A stretch of 64,000 bases of DNA from Actinoplanes ianthinogenes (GCF_018324205.1 NZ_AP023356.1:8810501-8874500); one strand, 5' to 3'; positions 42,632 through 51,445 are shown, counted from the first letter of the stretch. Program-made: numbers and translations. Notes: generated by a model from the letters alone, not told the origin.

Positions 42632-43471
42632 ATGACCGCAAGCGCGGACCCGACAGACCCCCGCCTCGTTCTCAGGCGCAAGCTGACGAGCGCACGAGAG
42701 GCGTCCGGTCGCACCCTGGAACAGGTCGCCGCGGCGTTCGGCTGGACGGTGATCGACCTGCTGCTGGTCGAGGCCGTCGAGGACGGGATCGACACCGGAC
42801 GCCTCGATGCCCTGGCCGACTACTGGGGGATCAGCGCCGGTGGCGAGATCGAGGCGGTCCGGGCGCTGCCGCGCCGCGACATCCAGCTGAGCCAGGAGCT
42901 GCGGATCCTGTTCGCGTACGAGACCGTGGCCGCCGCGATCGACACCTTCGAGCCGTTCGTCGTTCCCGGGCTGTTGCAGACCGAGGCGTACGCCGAGGTC
43001 GTGCTCGGTTTCTATGTGGCCTCCGGCGATCTGGCGGCGCACGTGCACACGCGCCTGGCCCGGCAGAGCCTGCTGGCCCGCGAGGACGCGCCCGAGATGC
43101 GCTTCCTGATCGACGAGTCCGCGCTGTGCCGCTGGTCCGGTGCGGGCTCGGCGGTCATGCGCGAGCAACTCGTCCACCTTCGCGAGGCGGCCCGCAACCC
43201 GCGGGTGCGCATTCAGGTGATTCCGCTCAGTTCGGGTCCGCACGAGGGGATGAGGGGATCGTTCGTCGCCGTGGACCTCGCCACGGCGGAGCCGGGGAAA
43301 CTGGTCTACCTGGAGGATGAGAACGGTGATGTCGTCCGGGTCGGGCCGGCGCAGGCCGCACCCTACGGCGATCGGTTCGAGCGGCTGGCGGACCTGGCCG
43401 CGCCCGCGCGGGACCTGGACGCCTTCCTGGACCGGGCGCTGGCAAGACTGGACGGCGTGCCCGAGTCGTAG
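42632..43471 (+). CDS. XRE-family regulator with DUF5753 domain
   Basis: 279 residues from ATG 42632 with CTGGAGGAG upstream. The N-terminal HTH (REASGRTLEQVAAAFGWTVIDLLLVEAVEDGIDTGRLDALADYWG) is atypical because the usual SRLE box reads LLLVEAV. From about residue 95 it is a standard DUF5753 domain (IDTFEPFVVPGLLQTEAYAEVVL, RFLIDESALCR, VRIQVIPLSSGPHEGMRGSF). Such regulators usually pair with a DUF397 gene; none follows here. The next minus-strand gene encodes a small membrane protein. Confidence 0.88.
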   Translation: MTASADPTDPRLVLRRKLTSAREASGRTLEQVAAAFGWTVIDLLLVEAVEDGIDTGRLDALADYWGISAGGEIEAVRALPRRDIQLSQELRILFAYETVAAAIDTFEPFVVPGLLQTEAYAEVVLGFYVASGDLAAHVHTRLARQSLLAREDAPEMRFLIDESALCRWSGAGSAVMREQLVHLREAARNPRVRIQVIPLSSGPHEGMRGSFVAVDLATAEPGKLVYLEDENGDVVRVGPAQAAPYGDRFERLADLAAPARDLDAFLDRALARLDGVPES

Positions 43472-43538
43472 GCCGGCCTATGGCGGCACCGTCGCCGTTG
43501 ACGACCGCCGCCATAAGTTTCTGGTCACCGAGTGCGGC

Positions 43539-43763
43539 TCAGGCGAACAGTGAGAGAACGACGAGAGCCAGGGCGGCTATGGCGAGGACCAGAGCCAGAC
43601 CGATCCGCGCCGCCGCCTTCAGCAATTCGGAGAACGGCTGCACGGAACGGCCGGCGGCGCGGATGGCGAGAATGATCAGAATCGCCGCACCGCCGATCAT
43701 TACGTTTGAGGCACTGTGACCAGGCGGCTGTTGTGCGGACAGCAGGACGACTAAACTTTCCAC
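43539..43763 (-). CDS. Small two-helix membrane protein
   Basis: 74 residues from GTG 43763, with AAGGAG about 6 nt upstream. Two hydrophobic segments (ASNVMIGGAAILIILAIRAA and ARIGLALVLAIAALALVVLSLF) are separated by an amphipathic stretch. No family is recognised. It lies between two DUF5753 regulators and is divergent from the second, so it could be a regulated partner. Confidence 0.6.
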   Translation of the reverse strand: MESLVVLLSAQQPPGHSASNVMIGGAAILIILAIRAAGRSVQPFSELLKAAARIGLALVLAIAALALVVLSLFA

Positions 43764-43899
43764 TACTGCTCCTTCATTCCGTGTGACCGGTTGGGGGTAG
43801 CGGACAAGCGGGCATCTCCGGTGGCAGCCGGAGGTGCCCGTCCGCATTCGACGTCGGGTTTTCACCCTTACGGACAGTCTGACTGGCAACACGCCTAGT

Positions 43900-43911
43900 T
43901 GGCAATTGCCA
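43900..43911. promoter_or_regulatory. Palindrome in the divergent region before the second DUF5753 regulator
   Basis: TGGCAATTGCCA is a perfect 12-bp palindrome, and a further CTGGCAA half-site lies just upstream at about 43883. TTGACA at 43921-43926 may be part of a promoter for the gene at 43988. The 224-nt gap holds no other gene. Confidence 0.4.
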
Positions 43912-43987
43912 GAGAGTGCGTTGACACACTATGTTTTCCAGCGGCGCCGTTGCCACTGCGCCTAGGATCGGGTGCGGGAGGTGTCTG

Positions 43988-44854
43988 GTGGAGCGGCGCA
44001 GCAGCCCGACCGTCAGAAACCGTGAGCTGGGCGCACTCCTCAAGAGCTATCGCGAGGCGAGGGGCCTGACCGCCGTCCAGGTGGCCGGCGACGTGGGCCT
44101 GTCCGCGGCCGCCATCAGCCGGCTGGAGACCGCCTCCCGGTCGTCACCGCGCACCGGGGTGACACAGGTCCGTGCGCTGTGCGGCTATTACGGATTGGAC
44201 GCGCAGACCACGGAACGGTTGGTCCAACTCGCCCGGGAGGGATCCAAGCCGGGCCTGTGGCAGCGATACGACCTCGAGTCACCGACGGCGACCTATCTGG
44301 ACCTGGAGTCCGCCGCGGTCTCGATCGACGATTTCGAAACCGCGGTCTTTCCCGGCCTGCTCCAGACCACGCCGTACGCTGAAGCGGTAATCGGGACGCT
44401 GCGTCTGCATCTGTCCGAGGACAAACGGGCACAGGCAGTGGAGTCGAGGTTGCGCCGTCAGCAGATCCTGACGGCCGCCGAGAATCCGCTCGTTTTCCAT
44501 GCCGTGGTCGACGAAGGGGTTCTCCACCGGATCGTCGGGGACCGTGACGTCATGCGGCAGCAATTGCGGCACGTCAGAGACCTCGCCACCGGGGTGCCCA
44601 CCGTCACGTTCCAGGTCCTGCCGTTCTCCGCCGGTGCCAGCCAGGCGCTCGACGGGCCTTTCGCCGTCCTCAGCTTCGCGGAAAAACTGCTGCCCACGGT
44701 GATTTACACCGAGGGGCAGCTGGGGCAGGTCTTCGAGGACGACCCCGAGGTCGTCGCGCGCATGGAGCACGCCTTCTCGGAGCTGGCCGGCCTCGCGCTG
44801 GACGCGGAGCAATCGCTGAGAAAAATCGACGAACACATCCGCGCATTATCCTGA
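43988..44854 (+). CDS. XRE-family regulator with DUF5753 domain
   Basis: 288 residues from GTG 43988 with GGGAGGTG upstream. The HTH is canonical (LGALLKSYREARGLTAVQVAGDVGLSAAAISRLETASR). DUF5753 follows (VSIDDFETAVFPGLLQTTPYAEAVIG, VFHAVVDEGVLHRIVGDRDVMRQQLRHV, VTFQVLPFSAGASQALDGPFAVLSF). It is followed 18 nt later by a DUF397 gene, the standard actinobacterial pair related to WhiJ/BldB-type developmental switches. Confidence 0.93.
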   Translation: MERRSSPTVRNRELGALLKSYREARGLTAVQVAGDVGLSAAAISRLETASRSSPRTGVTQVRALCGYYGLDAQTTERLVQLAREGSKPGLWQRYDLESPTATYLDLESAAVSIDDFETAVFPGLLQTTPYAEAVIGTLRLHLSEDKRAQAVESRLRRQQILTAAENPLVFHAVVDEGVLHRIVGDRDVMRQQLRHVRDLATGVPTVTFQVLPFSAGASQALDGPFAVLSFAEKLLPTVIYTEGQLGQVFEDDPEVVARMEHAFSELAGLALDAEQSLRKIDEHIRALS

Positions 44855-44872
44855 GCACATTCAAGGAAAATC

Positions 44873-45088
44873 ATGACCCACGTGGATTTTGACCGTAACG
44901 CACTCGCGTGGCGCATCGCCACCCGCAGTCAGGGTGGCAACTGCGTCCAGGTCGCCAGGACCGACAACCTGATCGCCGTGCGCAATTCCCGGCGTCCCGA
45001 CGCAGAGATCATCCTGTATACACAGCCGGAATTCGAGGCTTTCCTGGACGGCGCCAAGAAGGGTGAATTCGACGACCTGCTGGACTGA
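44873..45088 (+). CDS. DUF397 protein
   Basis: 71 residues with AAGGAAAA before the ATG. The family pattern is present but diverged: a tryptophan near the N-terminus (LAWRIATRS), GGNCVQVART, LIAVRNSRRPDAEII and FEAFLDGAKKGEFDDL. It is the likely small partner of the DUF5753 regulator upstream; in several such pairs one protein opposes the other, in antitoxin fashion. Confidence 0.88.
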   Translation: MTHVDFDRNALAWRIATRSQGGNCVQVARTDNLIAVRNSRRPDAEIILYTQPEFEAFLDGAKKGEFDDLLD

Positions 45089-45148
45089 TCCGCCGAGCGG
45101 GGGCGGCGACCGTCACGGTTGCCGCCCCGCTCGTCTGTGTGCCGCCGA

Positions 45149-46117
45149 TCAGTGCTTCGGGTACGGGTCCGCCCACGCGGAGTGGTCAGCCGCGTCGAGG
45201 CGCCGCACCTGGTCGGCGCTGAGTTCCAGGGCGACCCCGTCGAACGCGCTGTCGAGCTGGTGCACCTTGCTGCCGCCGAGCATCGGCCGGATGCCGCGGC
45301 TGAGCAGCCAGGCCAGCACCACCTGCCCGCGGGCCGCCCGCGTCTCGGCGGCGACCTCGTCCAGCGCCGTCAACCGGGCCGCGTTGCCCGGGTGGTCGTA
45401 CACCTCGGGGATCGGCTTGGCCGGGTTGTCGTAGGCACCGGACAGCAGTGGCGTGTACGCCCACAGATCCATCCCGTGCTCCGCCGCATAGTCGGCCTGC
45501 TCGTCGCTGAGCACCCCGAAGCGGTGCACCACCCCGGGCGGCAGCGTGCCCGGCCGCGGACGCAGGTACGTGGCGTTGAGCTGCATCGCGTCGAACGGCC
45601 GGACACCGATCGCCCGGGCGTGCGCACGTCCCCGCTCGACCAGCCAGGCCGGGTGGTTGGAGACCCCGAACCGGTCGGCGGCCAGCCCGGCCAGCGCGCC
45701 GACGGTGTCCTCGATCGGGGTGGACCGGTCCTCCTGGTGCAGCCAGAGCAGGTCGACCCGGTCGACGCCGAGCCGCTCCAGGCTGCCGGCGAACGCGGCT
45801 CGCACCGCCTCCGGCGACAACCCCGCCCGGCCGTCCGGCCACGAACCGGGGCGCAGCGGCTCGGCGCCCAGCTTGGTGGCGATCCGGACCCGCTCGCGGA
45901 CACCCGGGCGGGCGGCGAGCCACCGGCCGAGGACCCGCTCGCTGTCGCCGCCGAATCCGGTGTCGCTGGCCCAGAACGAGTAGCAGTCGGCGGTGTCGAT
46001 CCACACGCCACCGCGCTCGACGAACCGGTCGAGCAGCGCGAACGAGGTCTCCTCGTCGACGCCGGTGCCGAACATCATCGCCCCGAGCACGAGCGGGCAG
46101 TACGTCTTGTCGATCAT
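45149..46117 (-). CDS. Aldo/keto reductase
   Basis: 322 residues. The AKR barrel with its tetrad is visible: Asp and Tyr in VWIDTADCYSF, Lys in IATKLG and His in LLWLHQED. VVLAWLLSRGIRPMLGGSKVHQLDSAF near the end is the NADPH-binding region. Cytoplasmic and NADPH-dependent; the substrate is unknown. It converges with the DUF397 gene, with 60 nt between the stops, and is separate from the gene upstream. Confidence 0.92.
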   Translation of the reverse strand: MIDKTYCPLVLGAMMFGTGVDEETSFALLDRFVERGGVWIDTADCYSFWASDTGFGGDSERVLGRWLAARPGVRERVRIATKLGAEPLRPGSWPDGRAGLSPEAVRAAFAGSLERLGVDRVDLLWLHQEDRSTPIEDTVGALAGLAADRFGVSNHPAWLVERGRAHARAIGVRPFDAMQLNATYLRPRPGTLPPGVVHRFGVLSDEQADYAAEHGMDLWAYTPLLSGAYDNPAKPIPEVYDHPGNAARLTALDEVAAETRAARGQVVLAWLLSRGIRPMLGGSKVHQLDSAFDGVALELSADQVRRLDAADHSAWADPYPKH

Positions 46118-46161
46118 GTCCTACACCCTGGCACCTGGAGCGCGCTCCAGGTCAAGCCCGC

Positions 46162-46877
46162 TCAACGCGGCCGGAACAGGTAGTTGTTCGCGTGGGCGCA
46201 CACCCGCTCGGCCGGCACCCAGCCCCGCTGCCAGGTGTACATCGTGTATCCACGGGCGCGCAGCCACGCCACCACGTCGTCGGGGAGTAGTCGTACCGTA
46301 CGGTGTGCCGGGCCTCGATCTCGATGAACATCGCCGGCCGGAACCGTGCCACCGTCTCCGGCGCCCCGTGCAGCACGTGCAGTTCCCCGCCCTCCACATC
46401 GATCTTCACGAAGTCCAGCCGCTCCAGTCCCGCCTCCGCGACCAGCGCGTCGACGGTGCTGACCTCGACGACCACGTCCTCGTGCCGGGCGAACTCGTCG
46501 TTGGAACCGAGCCCGTGACTCTGCCAGCCGAGGAAGGATCTGCTGGTCGCCGGGCCGCTCGCCGTGTAGGGCACCCGCATCGCCGCCCGCCCCGGCTGCG
46601 CCCCGAGCGCGACCGCGTGATGCCGGACGTTCCCGCGCCGCCGCGCGCCCAGCACCCGCGACCAGAACGGATGCCCGAAACTCAGCGGCTCCACGCTGTG
46701 CACCAGCCCGTGCGGCCCGACCAGGTCGGACAGCGCCCGGCTGTAGAGTCCGGCCGCCGATCCGACGTCCAGGCACACGTCGCCCGGGCGGACCAACCCG
46801 CCGATCGTGTGCAGCTCGTTGTCCAGGTACCGGGTGTGGCGCGACAGGGTGCTCGCGACCGCGTTGATGATCGTCAC
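46162..46877 (-). pseudogene. FkbM-family methyltransferase with a single-base frameshift
   Basis: The frame from GTG 46877 reads a complete SAM-dependent methyltransferase start (DVCLDVGSAAGLYSRALSDLV) and the FkbM core (LDFVKIDVEGGELHVLHGAPETVARFRPAMFIEIEARHTVRYDYSP). At the four-G run 46282-46285 the coding frame shifts: the natural tail DDVVAWLRARGYTMYTWQRG and NNYLFRPR lies in another frame, ending at 46162. One extra G would restore an intact protein of about 239 residues. Either a mutation or a base-calling error. The upstream frame as it stands runs to a stop at 46152. Confidence 0.8.
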
Positions 46878-46925
46878 GCCGACGACGGTAGGCGCCGGCC
46901 GGGCCCCGCGAATCGGCCCGCGGAA

Positions 46926-47585
46926 CTAAGCCCCCGGGCTGACCAGCCCCATCTCGTACGCGATGATCACCAGCTGCACGCGGTCGCGGGCGTCGAGCTT
47001 GGTGAACAGCCGGGCCAGGTGTGCTTTCGCCGTCGCCGGGCTGATGTACAGCTCGGTGGCGATCTCGGCGTTCGACCGGCCGAGCCCGACCAGGGTGAGC
47101 ACCTCGCGTTCGCGCTCGGTGATCCCGTCCGTCGACCGATAGACCGGCGCGGGCACGGCCGGGCGCCCGGCGAACTGGGCGATCAGCCGCCGGGTCACGC
47201 TCGGCGCGATCAGCGCGTCACCGCCCGCGACCACCCGCACCGCGTTCAGGATGTCGTCCAGCGCCATGTCCTTCACCAGGAAGCCGCTGGCTCCGGCGCG
47301 CAGCGCGGCGTACACGTACTCGTCGTCGTCGAACGTGGTCAGCACCAGCACCTTCGCCGGGTCGTCGCCGGTCAGGATGTGCCGGGTGGCCTCGATGCCG
47401 TCCATCACCGGCATCCGGATGTCCATCACCACCACGTCCGGCCGGTGCTCGCGGGCCAGCCGGATCGCCTCGGCGCCGTTACCGGCCTCGGCGACCACGG
47501 TCAGGTCCGTGGCGTCGTTGATCAGCACCCGCAGTCCGTTGCGGATCAGCGGCTGGTCATCCACGAGCAACACCCGCACGCTCAT
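46926..47585 (-). CDS. NarL/LuxR-family response regulator
   Basis: 219 residues. The receiver domain has the acidic pair (VLLVDDQP), the phosphoacceptor Asp (DVVVMDIRMPVMDGI) and the lysine (GFLVKDM). The C-terminal LuxR HTH is ITEREREVLTLVGLGRSNAEIATELYISPATAKAHLARLF. Two starts are possible: ATG 47585, or GTG 47624 overlapping the kinase stop by the GTGA pattern with GAGGGA upstream. It is the output partner of the histidine kinase just upstream. Its targets may include the divergent hydrolase/acyltransferase genes. Confidence 0.93.
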   Translation of the reverse strand: MSVRVLLVDDQPLIRNGLRVLINDATDLTVVAEAGNGAEAIRLAREHRPDVVVMDIRMPVMDGIEATRHILTGDDPAKVLVLTTFDDDEYVYAALRAGASGFLVKDMALDDILNAVRVVAGGDALIAPSVTRRLIAQFAGRPAVPAPVYRSTDGITEREREVLTLVGLGRSNAEIATELYISPATAKAHLARLFTKLDARDRVQLVIIAYEMGLVSPGA

Positions 47586-47620
47586 GCCGCCACCCCCGCC
47601 GCTCTCCGGCGCCCGCTCGC

Positions 47621-48751
47621 TCACGCGCCGTCCCTCGGCAGCGGGATCCGGGCGTGCACGTGGAAGCCGCCGGGCGTGCCGGGACCGGCGCGGAACTCGC
47701 CGCCGAGCAGGCTGACCCGCTCGCGCATCCCGGCGATGCCGTATCCGTGGTCGCTGCCGCCGGCGGCGCCGCGCCCGCCGTCGATCACCTCGATGGTCAG
47801 CTCCTGGTCGCTCTGCTCGATCACGACGTCGCACCGGTCGGTGCCGGCGTGCCGGATCACGTTGGTCATCGCCTCCTGGACGATACGGAAAGCGGACAAC
47901 TCGATGTCGGGCGGCAGCGACGCCTGCGCGCCGCTGCGCAGCAGGTTGACCGTCAACCCCGCCTTTTCGGTACGCCTCACCAGGCCCTCCAAGTCGTCCA
48001 GCCCGGGCGCCGGGTCCCGCGCGGCGGCACCCGCCTGGAGGTCGTTGCGCCGCAGCGTGCCCAGCATCCGGCGCAGCGCGGCCGCCGTGTCCCGGCTGGT
48101 CTCCTCGATGTTCGCGAGGGCGTTACGGGCCTCGGCCGGCTGGGTGTCGATCACCCGGCGGCCCATCCCGGCCTGCACCGCGATCACCCCGATGCTGTGC
48201 GCGATCATGTCGTGCAGCTCCCGGGCGATCCGCAACCGCTCCGCCTGCACCGCTCGCATCTCGGCCTCGACCCGCTGCGCCGCCGCATAGAGCCGACGCT
48301 GCCGGACCGAGTTGCCGATCAGCCACGCGGTGGCGACCGCGAGGGCCTCGAGGAGGTAGAGGATGATCACGCCGGTGGGGTTGTCGAACGTGGTGACCCC
48401 CATCTGCACGGCGACGGTCGCCAGCGCGGCCGGGATCGACCGCCGCCGCGGCGCCGAGGCGGCGACGGCGCCCACCATGAGGTCGGCCAGGATCAGCAGC
48501 GGGACGAGGATGGCCCGCCCGGTGAAGAGCTGGTGCACGATCGGCATGAGGGCGATCCCGCTGATCAGCACCACCGTCAGGGCCGTCCCCGGGTGCCGGC
48601 GCATCAGCCCCAGCGGCAAGGCCATCACCAGGACGACCGCCGCGGCCCACAGCACGCCGGGGCCGACCGGGGCGATCGCGACCAGCCACAGCGCGATCGG
48701 GAACAGCAGCGCGAGGCTCCACCGCGACAGGACACCCAGGCGTTCGGACAT
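47621..48751 (-). CDS. Membrane sensor histidine kinase, HisKA_3 type
   Basis: 376 residues from ATG 48751 (MSERLGVLSRWSL). About five to six membrane segments fill the first 165 residues with no large extracellular loop, as in intramembrane-sensing NarX-type kinases. The phosphoacceptor helix is ERLRIARELHDMIAHSIGVIAVQAG, and the ATPase has EAMTNVIRHAG and DHGYGIAGMRERV. Cognate regulator immediately downstream. Divergent from the hydrolase at 48887. Confidence 0.93.
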   Translation of the reverse strand: MSERLGVLSRWSLALLFPIALWLVAIAPVGPGVLWAAAVVLVMALPLGLMRRHPGTALTVVLISGIALMPIVHQLFTGRAILVPLLILADLMVGAVAASAPRRRSIPAALATVAVQMGVTTFDNPTGVIILYLLEALAVATAWLIGNSVRQRRLYAAAQRVEAEMRAVQAERLRIARELHDMIAHSIGVIAVQAGMGRRVIDTQPAEARNALANIEETSRDTAAALRRMLGTLRRNDLQAGAAARDPAPGLDDLEGLVRRTEKAGLTVNLLRSGAQASLPPDIELSAFRIVQEAMTNVIRHAGTDRCDVVIEQSDQELTIEVIDGGRGAAGGSDHGYGIAGMRERVSLLGGEFRAGPGTPGGFHVHARIPLPRDGA

Positions 48752-48886
48752 GGCGCCGATCGTATCGACGCTGCTCAGGGCGCACATCAGCCCACGGGTG
48801 TAAGACCTGGGGGCTACCCGCCGGTGGGCCCGATGTGATCCACGGGCCGATGTGGATCCATGTCCCCGGCCAGCAGATTGTCGGTC

Positions 48887-49690
48887 ATGAAGAAGAACGT
48901 GCTGCTGGCCGTCCTCGCCATGATCGTGACGCCGACCGCGAGCACCCTCCTGGCGCCCCCGGCGACCGCCCCGCCCGCGGTGGTGATCCGGCCGCCCGGC
49001 GTGTACCTGATGTTCGACACCCGGGGGCAGGGGCGGGTCGCGCAGGTGTTCGGTGACCTGAGCACCGCGCGGCGGATCGCGATCCTGGTGCCCGGCATGT
49101 CGAACCGGCTGGCGAACTTCTGGTGCGGTGTCGGCGGTAAGCACTATCGGTCACCCGCCACCCAGGCAGCGGATCTGCACCGGGCGATGGGGCCCGGCGA
49201 GCAGGCGGTGATCGCCTGGCTCGGCTACGACACCCCGCAGACGATCAAGCAGGCCGGTCGCCAGGAGCTGGCCGCCGCGGGCGCCGACGCCCTGGCCGAC
49301 TTCGTCGGCGAGTTGGCCGCCGCGCATCCGGGGGCCACGTTCGCGCTGCTCGGGCACAGTTACGGGTCGACCGTGATCGGCCTGGCCGCATCCCGGTTAC
49401 CGAATCGGGTCACCGACATCGCGGTGTTCGGCAGCCCGGGGATGGGCGTCGACAGCGTCGCCGAGCTGGGCACCGGCGCCCGGGTCTGGGCCGGTCAGAG
49501 CGCCGGTGACTGGGTCCGCTGGGTGCCCGGCATCCGCTGGCTCGGCCTCGGCCACGGCACCAAGCCGTCCGACCGCGCCTTCGGCGCGCAGACCTTCGCC
49601 ACCGCTGACGTCCGCGACCACGACCACTACCTGGCGCCGGGCACCGATTCCCTCGCCGCCCTGGCCGCGATCGCCGGAGGAGCACGATGA
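48887..49690 (+). CDS. Secreted alpha/beta hydrolase (DUF1023-like)
   Basis: 267 residues from ATG 48887 (MKKNVLLAVLAMIVTPTAST), with a signal peptide. The hydrolase core has ATFALLGHSYGSTVIGLAAS with Ser as nucleophile, preceded by AIAWLGYDTP-type text (VIAWLGYDTPQTI) typical of the DUF1023 group, and a C-terminal DHDHYLAPGTDSL that may supply the histidine. The substrate is unknown. It overlaps the acyltransferase gene by 4 nt (ATGA). Facing the two-component system, it could be one of its targets. Confidence 0.85.
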   Translation: MKKNVLLAVLAMIVTPTASTLLAPPATAPPAVVIRPPGVYLMFDTRGQGRVAQVFGDLSTARRIAILVPGMSNRLANFWCGVGGKHYRSPATQAADLHRAMGPGEQAVIAWLGYDTPQTIKQAGRQELAAAGADALADFVGELAAAHPGATFALLGHSYGSTVIGLAASRLPNRVTDIAVFGSPGMGVDSVAELGTGARVWAGQSAGDWVRWVPGIRWLGLGHGTKPSDRAFGAQTFATADVRDHDHYLAPGTDSLAALAAIAGGAR

Positions 49691-50793
49691 CGATCAACGA
49701 CCGCGACCGTACGATCGACGCCCTGCGCGCCGTCGCGATCCTCGGCGTCGTGCTCGGCCACTGGCTGGTGTCCGCCCTGGTCAGTGACCCCGCCCAGCCG
49801 GCCGCGTGGCACGGCGCCAGCCCCCTGGCGGAAAATCCGTCCCTCGTCCCGGCGACCTGGCTGCTCCAGACGCTGGGCCTGTTCTTCTTCGCCGGCGGTT
49901 TCGCGGCGGCCCGCGGCCTGCGCGGCCGCCCGGCGTGGCCGTGGCTGACCAGCCGGGTCACCCGGTTGCTGCGGCCGATCGCGGTCCTCGCCGCGGTCTG
50001 GCTGCCCGCGCTGGGCCTGCTGAAACTCACCGGCGCCCCGGAGAGCACCCGCCACGCGGTGTGGTCGCTGGTCACCCATCCGATGTGGTTCCTGATCGTC
50101 TACGTGGTGCTGCTCGCGCTGACCCCGCTGCTGCGTGCCACTCTGATCCGATGCGGTCTGTGGGCGGCGCTGCTCCCGGTGGCGCTGATCGCGCTCGCCG
50201 ACCTGTGCCGGCACCTGGGCGCCGACTCGCCGGTGCTGCTGCTGGCCGCCCCGATCGGGTGGGCGGCCCCGTACCTGCTGGGCATCGCCCTGTCGGAGGG
50301 CCGGCTGTCCCGCCGGCACGGCCTGGCCCTGACCGTCGGCGGGGTCGTCGCCGGCGCGGTGCTGGTCCTGGTGGCCGGATATCCGGCGAGCGCGGTCGGC
50401 GTGCCCGGCGACAACTGGTCGAACCTGGACCCGCCGTCGCTGTTCGCCCTGGCCCTCGCCGCCGCCCAACTCGGCGTCTTCCTGCTGCTGCGTCCCCGGC
50501 TCGCGGCCGGGCTGCGCCGGCCTGCGCTGTGGCTGCCGGTCGTGGTGCTCAACCTCGCCGCGATGACCCTGTTCTGCTGGCACCAGACCGCGCTGCTGCT
50601 GGTCAGTTTCGCGAGCCTGCCGGCCGGGCCGCTGCCGGGCCTGCTCGACGCGCCGACCGGACTGTGGCCGATGCACCGGCTGCTGTGGCTACCGGTGTTC
50701 GCCCTGGTCCTGGCTGTCCTCTGCGCGGTCTTCCGCCCCCGGCGCCCGGCCGTAGACCAGGCGCAGGATCGCGTCGGTGAGCGTGTCGAGTAA
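49687..50793 (+). CDS. Membrane acyltransferase, acyltransferase-3-like
   Basis: 368 residues. It starts MTINDRDRTIDALRAVAILGVVLGHWLVS, the acyltransferase-3 opening with its conserved histidine, and has about ten membrane segments (LLQTLGLFFFAGGFAAARGL near 65). The family moves acyl groups onto extracytoplasmic sugars or lipids. Coupled to the secreted hydrolase upstream. Its last 35 codons overlap the convergent TetR gene by 105 nt. The hydrophobic C-terminus (LPVFALVLAVLCAVF) falls inside this overlap, so the extension is at least partly real. Confidence 0.87.
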   Translation: MTINDRDRTIDALRAVAILGVVLGHWLVSALVSDPAQPAAWHGASPLAENPSLVPATWLLQTLGLFFFAGGFAAARGLRGRPAWPWLTSRVTRLLRPIAVLAAVWLPALGLLKLTGAPESTRHAVWSLVTHPMWFLIVYVVLLALTPLLRATLIRCGLWAALLPVALIALADLCRHLGADSPVLLLAAPIGWAAPYLLGIALSEGRLSRRHGLALTVGGVVAGAVLVLVAGYPASAVGVPGDNWSNLDPPSLFALALAAAQLGVFLLLRPRLAAGLRRPALWLPVVVLNLAAMTLFCWHQTALLLVSFASLPAGPLPGLLDAPTGLWPMHRLLWLPVFALVLAVLCAVFRPRRPAVDQAQDRVGERVE

Positions 50794-51348
50794 CTCGTCC
50801 TCGTCGTAGGCGCCGGGGTCGGCGTACGCGTCGGCGAACATCGTGCTGCGCAGGTTGACGGCCATCTTGGCGATCAGCTCGGGCGGGCCGCCGACGGTCA
50901 GGCCGGCCCGGGCGTCGCGCTCGATGCGCTTGCTGAACAGCGTGCAGCCCTGCTCGACCAGCCGGGCGCGGATCTGCATCACGTCGGGACCGGGGTCGGG
51001 GGCGAGGAACGCCTCGCGCAGCCACCGGCCCTCGACCTTCCACCGGGCCAGTCCGGCCGCCAGCCCGCGGCGCAGCCCGGCGCGATCGTGTCCGTCGGAG
51101 GCGAGCCACTCGGCCATCTCCAGGTCGGCCTCGGCGATGCCCTGGTCGACCACCGCGGCGAGCAGCGCCTGCTTCGACTCGAAGTAGAAGTAGAAGCCGG
51201 ACCGGGTGATGCCGGCCGCCCCGGCCAGCTCGTCGATCGTCACCTGGCTGATCGGCTTGTCCCGGAAGACGACCCGCGCGGCGCCGAGCAGGGCCTGCTC
51301 GCGCTGGTCGCCCTTGGTGGGGGCACGACGGCTCTTGATGGCTGGCAC
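50689..51348 (-). CDS. TetR family regulator
   Basis: 219 residues from GTG 51348 (VPAIKSRRAPTKGDQ); ATG 51369 is another option and neither has a clear ribosome binding site. The HTH is QALLGAARVVFRDKPISQVTIDELAGAAGITRSGFYFYFESKQALLAAVV. The C-terminal helical domain resembles EthR-like members (LREAFLAPDPGPDVMQIRARLVEQG). Divergent from the DHA2 transporter at 51446, which it probably represses. The last 20 residues are charged and lie inside the acyltransferase overlap. Confidence 0.9.
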   Translation of the reverse strand: MPAIKSRRAPTKGDQREQALLGAARVVFRDKPISQVTIDELAGAAGITRSGFYFYFESKQALLAAVVDQGIAEADLEMAEWLASDGHDRAGLRRGLAAGLARWKVEGRWLREAFLAPDPGPDVMQIRARLVEQGCTLFSKRIERDARAGLTVGGPPELIAKMAVNLRSTMFADAYADPGAYDEDELLDTLTDAILRLVYGRAPGAEDRAEDSQDQGEHR

Positions 51349-51395
51349 AGCCGCGACTCTACAACCCATCAAATGTAATTGACGCCGCATCTTTG

Positions 51396-51439
51396 GTTTT
51401 TGACACAGCGTTGAAAACTCTCGTCGCCGGGTCTACGGT
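51396..51439 (+). promoter_or_regulatory. Promoter and operator for the leaderless DHA2 transporter gene
   Basis: TTGAAA (51411-51416) and TACGGT (51434-51439) are spaced 17 bp, and the -10 element ends 6 nt before ATG 51446, which predicts a leaderless mRNA; no ribosome binding site precedes the ATG. The partial palindrome GTTTTTGACA...TTGAAAAC (51396-51418) covers the -35 element and is a plausible site for the divergent TetR protein. Confidence 0.5.
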
Positions 51440-51445
51440 CAGCCC

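Noticed and set aside
46162..46877. FkbM methyltransferase as a protective DNA methylase for the NaeI domain
   Set aside because: FkbM enzymes methylate small-molecule hydroxyls; no DPPY/NPPY or PCQ DNA-methylase motif is present.
49627..50676. A 349-codon minus-strand frame opposite the acyltransferase
   Set aside because: Low-complexity Gln/Arg/Gly text without domains; the plus strand has a clear membrane acyltransferase.
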